From: Setaria digitata
Lineage: Eukaryota > Nematoda > Chromadorea > Rhabditida > Setariidae
DNA length: 64,000 bases
Direction: 5' to 3'
Assembly (NCBI GenBank): GCA_003640385.1
Contig: RCAB01000146.1
Location: forward strand, 1 to 64,000
The position numbers were made by a program, and so were the translations under genes. The notes beneath the pieces were generated by a model. The model worked only from the letters and a program-made list of their open reading frames with translations. It did no database searches and was not told where the DNA came from. Shown in pieces: positions 37,788 to 64,000 of the stretch; position 1 is the first letter of the stretch; each line of letters starts with the position of its first letter.

Positions 37788-40107
37788 ATATGGAAATGAT
37801 TTTCCTGAAGTGAATGTAAGCTTATTTTAGATTTGTTTAAGTTTAGTCATTCATTTTTCTTAAATGGGAAATGATAAGTTGAAGAAATCATGACATCCTC
37901 TTGAATTCTGTGAAACCAAATTCGTAATCCGTCTTGCATTCGCCATTGATACTGAATTTCCTCACTGGAAGCAGTGTTAGTAACTAAAAAGTGTACAAAA
38001 TCATTTGCTAGATTCAAAACATTTGAAAAGAATGCTCGAAGAGTTACTACAGTTTAATGGTAAAATGCGATTTTGGCTTTTATTTCTGCCTATGACATTT
38101 CACGTACGTGAAATAGCTTATTTTATTCAGTTCACCTAAAATTTTCTTTTGCAGTACAATTGATATTTGTCACTAGTAAGTGAATATGCTCAAGCGAAGC
38201 CAGTTTTCAATCTAAACATCCTAGAACGAAATTAATGAACGGATAAATAATCTTGCAAAACTTCAGTAGTCACTATTTTTAAACCCATTTTAAAAGAAGG
38301 AGTAAAATTGAAGCTAAGTTTGTCTAAGCAAGGTGAAATGAACGTCATTCACTCGCATGAAAAAAGGATATTGAAAAGAAGATAGAAATGAGAATACTTT
38401 AACAAAATGTAAAATATGAATTTAAGATTTGTTACTGACGGCAGAACGAAAAATCAAATAATTTTTCGTGTGCCCACAGTGTTCACCGTGTTCTTGGAAT
38501 GAAAAAAAAAAAAAGAACTGTTGCAAATAGGAGTAAAATAACGAATAGGTTTATAACAATAAATTATATAATTTAAATACACTAATTCAATCCCCTCAAT
38601 TCTCATCTCAAAAGTGTGTCACGCAAATGTGAAAATTAATTGAAAATTATGCTCTCCTCCCACGATGATACCGCTCAAGCCAATATAATAGGTTTTACGC
38701 AGCCACAGCTTTTAATGGAAAAAGATTCGTCTCCCCATCCTACAAATCTGTTTCATTAATTACCGAACGAGTGTCATTGAACGGCATTCCTTTCACTGCT
38801 TGCAATATCACTGAAGGGTTAGACGATAGGAAAATGTAACTGACCGCGACCAGAATATGGCCTTCTTACACTGCAAATTGCTGATAGAGAATAAAGTACT
38901 TACATCTGGATCAGCACCCATTTTGATACTTTGCAAGTGGTAGTTCAAAATTACTACTGTTAAAAAATCAAAATTCCTGGTACTAGACCATAACTTTGGT
39001 ATATATTGACAAGAATGGAAATCAGGCAGTTAAAAACAACAAAATCTCCCTATTTTATTAACCAAAATCAATGACTACAATGCGGAAAAAACATATGATT
39101 TTGGTAGGCTGTAAGTGATATGGACAGGTGCGAGCTCAATGTTCTTTTTTTTTTTAAACAAAAGTTTCAAAATAAAAGATACTTATTATTACATTTAAAT
39201 TGCTCACATTTTATTTAGCATCTTGATGTTACAGTTATATTTTCGCAAAATTTCAAAGAACTATGGTTTAAGCGAACCCATAAAACAAGCTATTGTGAAC
39301 CAACCAAGAGTCACGCTTTTAACGCTAACGCTATAACAATTTAACCAAAAAAAAAAAAAAAAAAAAAAGAAAACGATAGCAGGAAAAATATATAGAAAAA
39401 TCAGAAAGCCAAGAAACAAACTGTTGCAAAATGAACAATCTTCAAGCTAAATCGGACAGTGAAAAGAAAAGTGGCAAAAACAAAAATACTAGTTTTAAAA
39501 TAAACACCGAAGAAATGAAGTAATACAGGACATTATTCATAAGAAATCGGAGGTTTGACAAACACTAATTTTGGAACTAAAAGACAATGATTTATAAAAT
39601 TCCAGTTCTGTTATTCTCCTCAACTTCCAATATAACTGCCAGAAAATCACAACAAGACTAAAACAATGTCCTTGCGCGTAATAAATACCCGATATCGAAC
39701 TCTTTACTGCAATTCATTACAATGCCATCCGCTATGATAACGTAGCATGTACAACATAGTAAGATATCATAAATCTATTCAAAAAATTGAAGATATTTGA
39801 TTCCCAAATAATCAAAATTAGAGTGATAACCGGGATCAGTGTCCCTAACTAATGATTTTGCACAAAAAAGAAAATAACGACCTTAAACCTGAAAAACGAT
39901 AAATTAGTTTTGACTGTTTAAACATTTGATTGCAAGCATATTGAAACAGTAGCTTTCACTCTATTTTAATTAGCAGGATGATTCAAACTAAAAGCAATTA
40001 CAGTTCACAACACAGAAGAGTAAAATAGAAAGTGAAAGTGAATTCATCTTATATAAAGTAGAAAACTACCGGAAAGAAAAAACTAACTCTGCTAAGAACG
40101 ACGAAGT
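37788..40107. other. Tail-to-tail intergenic region, nuclear receptor / LYST
   Basis: About 2.3 kb with no supported gene on either strand; A-rich and T-rich runs only. It contains the 3' UTRs of two convergent genes. Confidence 0.6.
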
Positions 40108-63337
<23,230 letters not shown>

Positions 63338-63790
63338 TTGATTCCTTTGTTGTTGGACTATTTCCTTTTACTTCCTTTGAGATATGGAAATTGAAGTCTC
63401 GAGTGTTGAATAGACCTTAAAATCATGATACTTTGAATGTGGAACCAACCACAGATTGAGCTTTTGTAAGCCTACCTTACGTGCAAGACGTCAAACCAAT
63501 AAACGTGAACAAGAAAAAGCAAACTAAAGAGTAAGATGGAAGTGATAAGGACCGTCCATCCTTAAATTACGCCTCGGGCGTTTTAAGTGCTTGAAATCTC
63601 AGCTTTAAGTGCTTTCACGTCTAATTCATGGAGCCTCAAGCACTTTCATTTCCTAGGACCCTAAACAATGTGGCTTACTAGTCCACATTCTCATGCTCTC
63701 AATATTAGTATCTTAATAAGTTAAGAAATCTCAAAGATAAGGGAAACGGACTACTATATTTCAGGCACAGTTGAGAGCGCTCGAAGGGCT
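63338..63790. promoter_or_regulatory. Divergent promoter between LYST and PIG-C
   Basis: About 450 bp separate the two start codons on opposite strands. Three copies of an 8-base core lie within 61 bases: AAGTGCTT at 63585-63592 and 63607-63614, and the inverted AAGCACTT at 63638-63645. The first two carry TTAAGTG, which fits NK-2-type homeodomain sites. Function is inferred from position and repetition only. Confidence 0.5.
63754..63763 (+). promoter_or_regulatory. Candidate spliced-leader acceptor upstream of PIG-C
   Basis: CTATATTTCAG ends at 63763, 27 bases before the ATG at 63791, with no evident upstream donor exon. This fits a trans-splice site. Confidence 0.5.
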
Positions 63791-63923
63791 ATGGGTGGAA
63801 GTAGAAATTGCTATGAACAGGAGGGAAAGAGAAAGAAGTGGAGGAAAATACTTTATGAACGACAGCCATTTGAAGATGAATACAGTGGTGGTAGCGAATT
63901 CCTGAAAGAGTTGAGAACAAATA
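63791..63923 (+). CDS. PIGC: PIG-C (GPI-GlcNAc transferase subunit C), first exon only
   Basis: First coding exon of the PIG-C subunit of the ER-membrane enzyme that transfers GlcNAc to phosphatidylinositol, the first step of GPI-anchor synthesis. The exon gives KKWRKILYERQPFEDEY followed by FLKELRTN, matching the N-terminal signature of PIG-C (KWQKVLYERQPFPDNY ... FLEEL in the human protein). It ends in phase 1 at a good donor (GTAAGT at 63924). The rest of the gene, with the membrane segments, is beyond the window. Confidence 0.87.
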
Positions 63924-64000
63924 GTAAGTTTTGCTTTCGATGTTTCATACTTTTCTCAATTCTAATTCTTCTTGCTGCAACATTTACGCTTATCACATTA

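Overview
The window is AT-rich eukaryotic DNA with many short introns, GT/AG splicing and T-rich acceptors (TTTTCAG/TTTTTAG) lying a few bases before several start codons, as expected for nematode genes that receive a trans-spliced leader. The gene set (nematode-type cuticle collagen, FAX-1-type nuclear receptor, DP, Hippo kinase, LYST) and the intron sizes suggest a parasitic, probably spirurid/filarial, nematode. That placement is inference. There is no CRISPR array, operon of bacterial type, prophage or transposon that I can support, and I found no new multi-gene system.

Layout. 1-318: AT microsatellite and an assembly seam. 319-1841 (+): 3' part of a DP (E2F partner) gene. 1842-8198: gene-poor. 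8199-13421 (+): small heat shock protein with an alpha-crystallin domain and a long disordered tail. 14729-17879 (-): GPALPP-motif protein, 12 exons. 20470-24225 (+): Hippo/MST kinase, 12 exons, with a SARAH domain. 26068-27552 (-): cuticle collagen, 6 exons. 27553-33009: long intergenic region with simple repeats. 33010-37787 (+): NR2E3/FAX-1 nuclear receptor, 10 exons, with a 16-bp minisatellite in its largest intron. 40108-63337 (-): a LYST-type BEACH protein in about 62 exons (about 3,100 residues), filling the last third of the window. 63791-64000 (+): first exon of PIG-C, divergent from LYST across about 450 bp.

The genes do not form one pathway. They are a mixture of cell-cycle control (DP), growth control (Hippo), proteostasis (sHSP), neuronal fate (FAX-1), cuticle (collagen), lysosome-related trafficking (LYST) and GPI-anchor synthesis (PIG-C). 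Exon models were built by hand from splice signals and checked by reading-frame phase. All close in frame except one LYST junction near 51968-52172. Four single-N positions (215, 13673, 20206, 35967) mark contig seams, three of them flanked by near-identical duplicated sequence.
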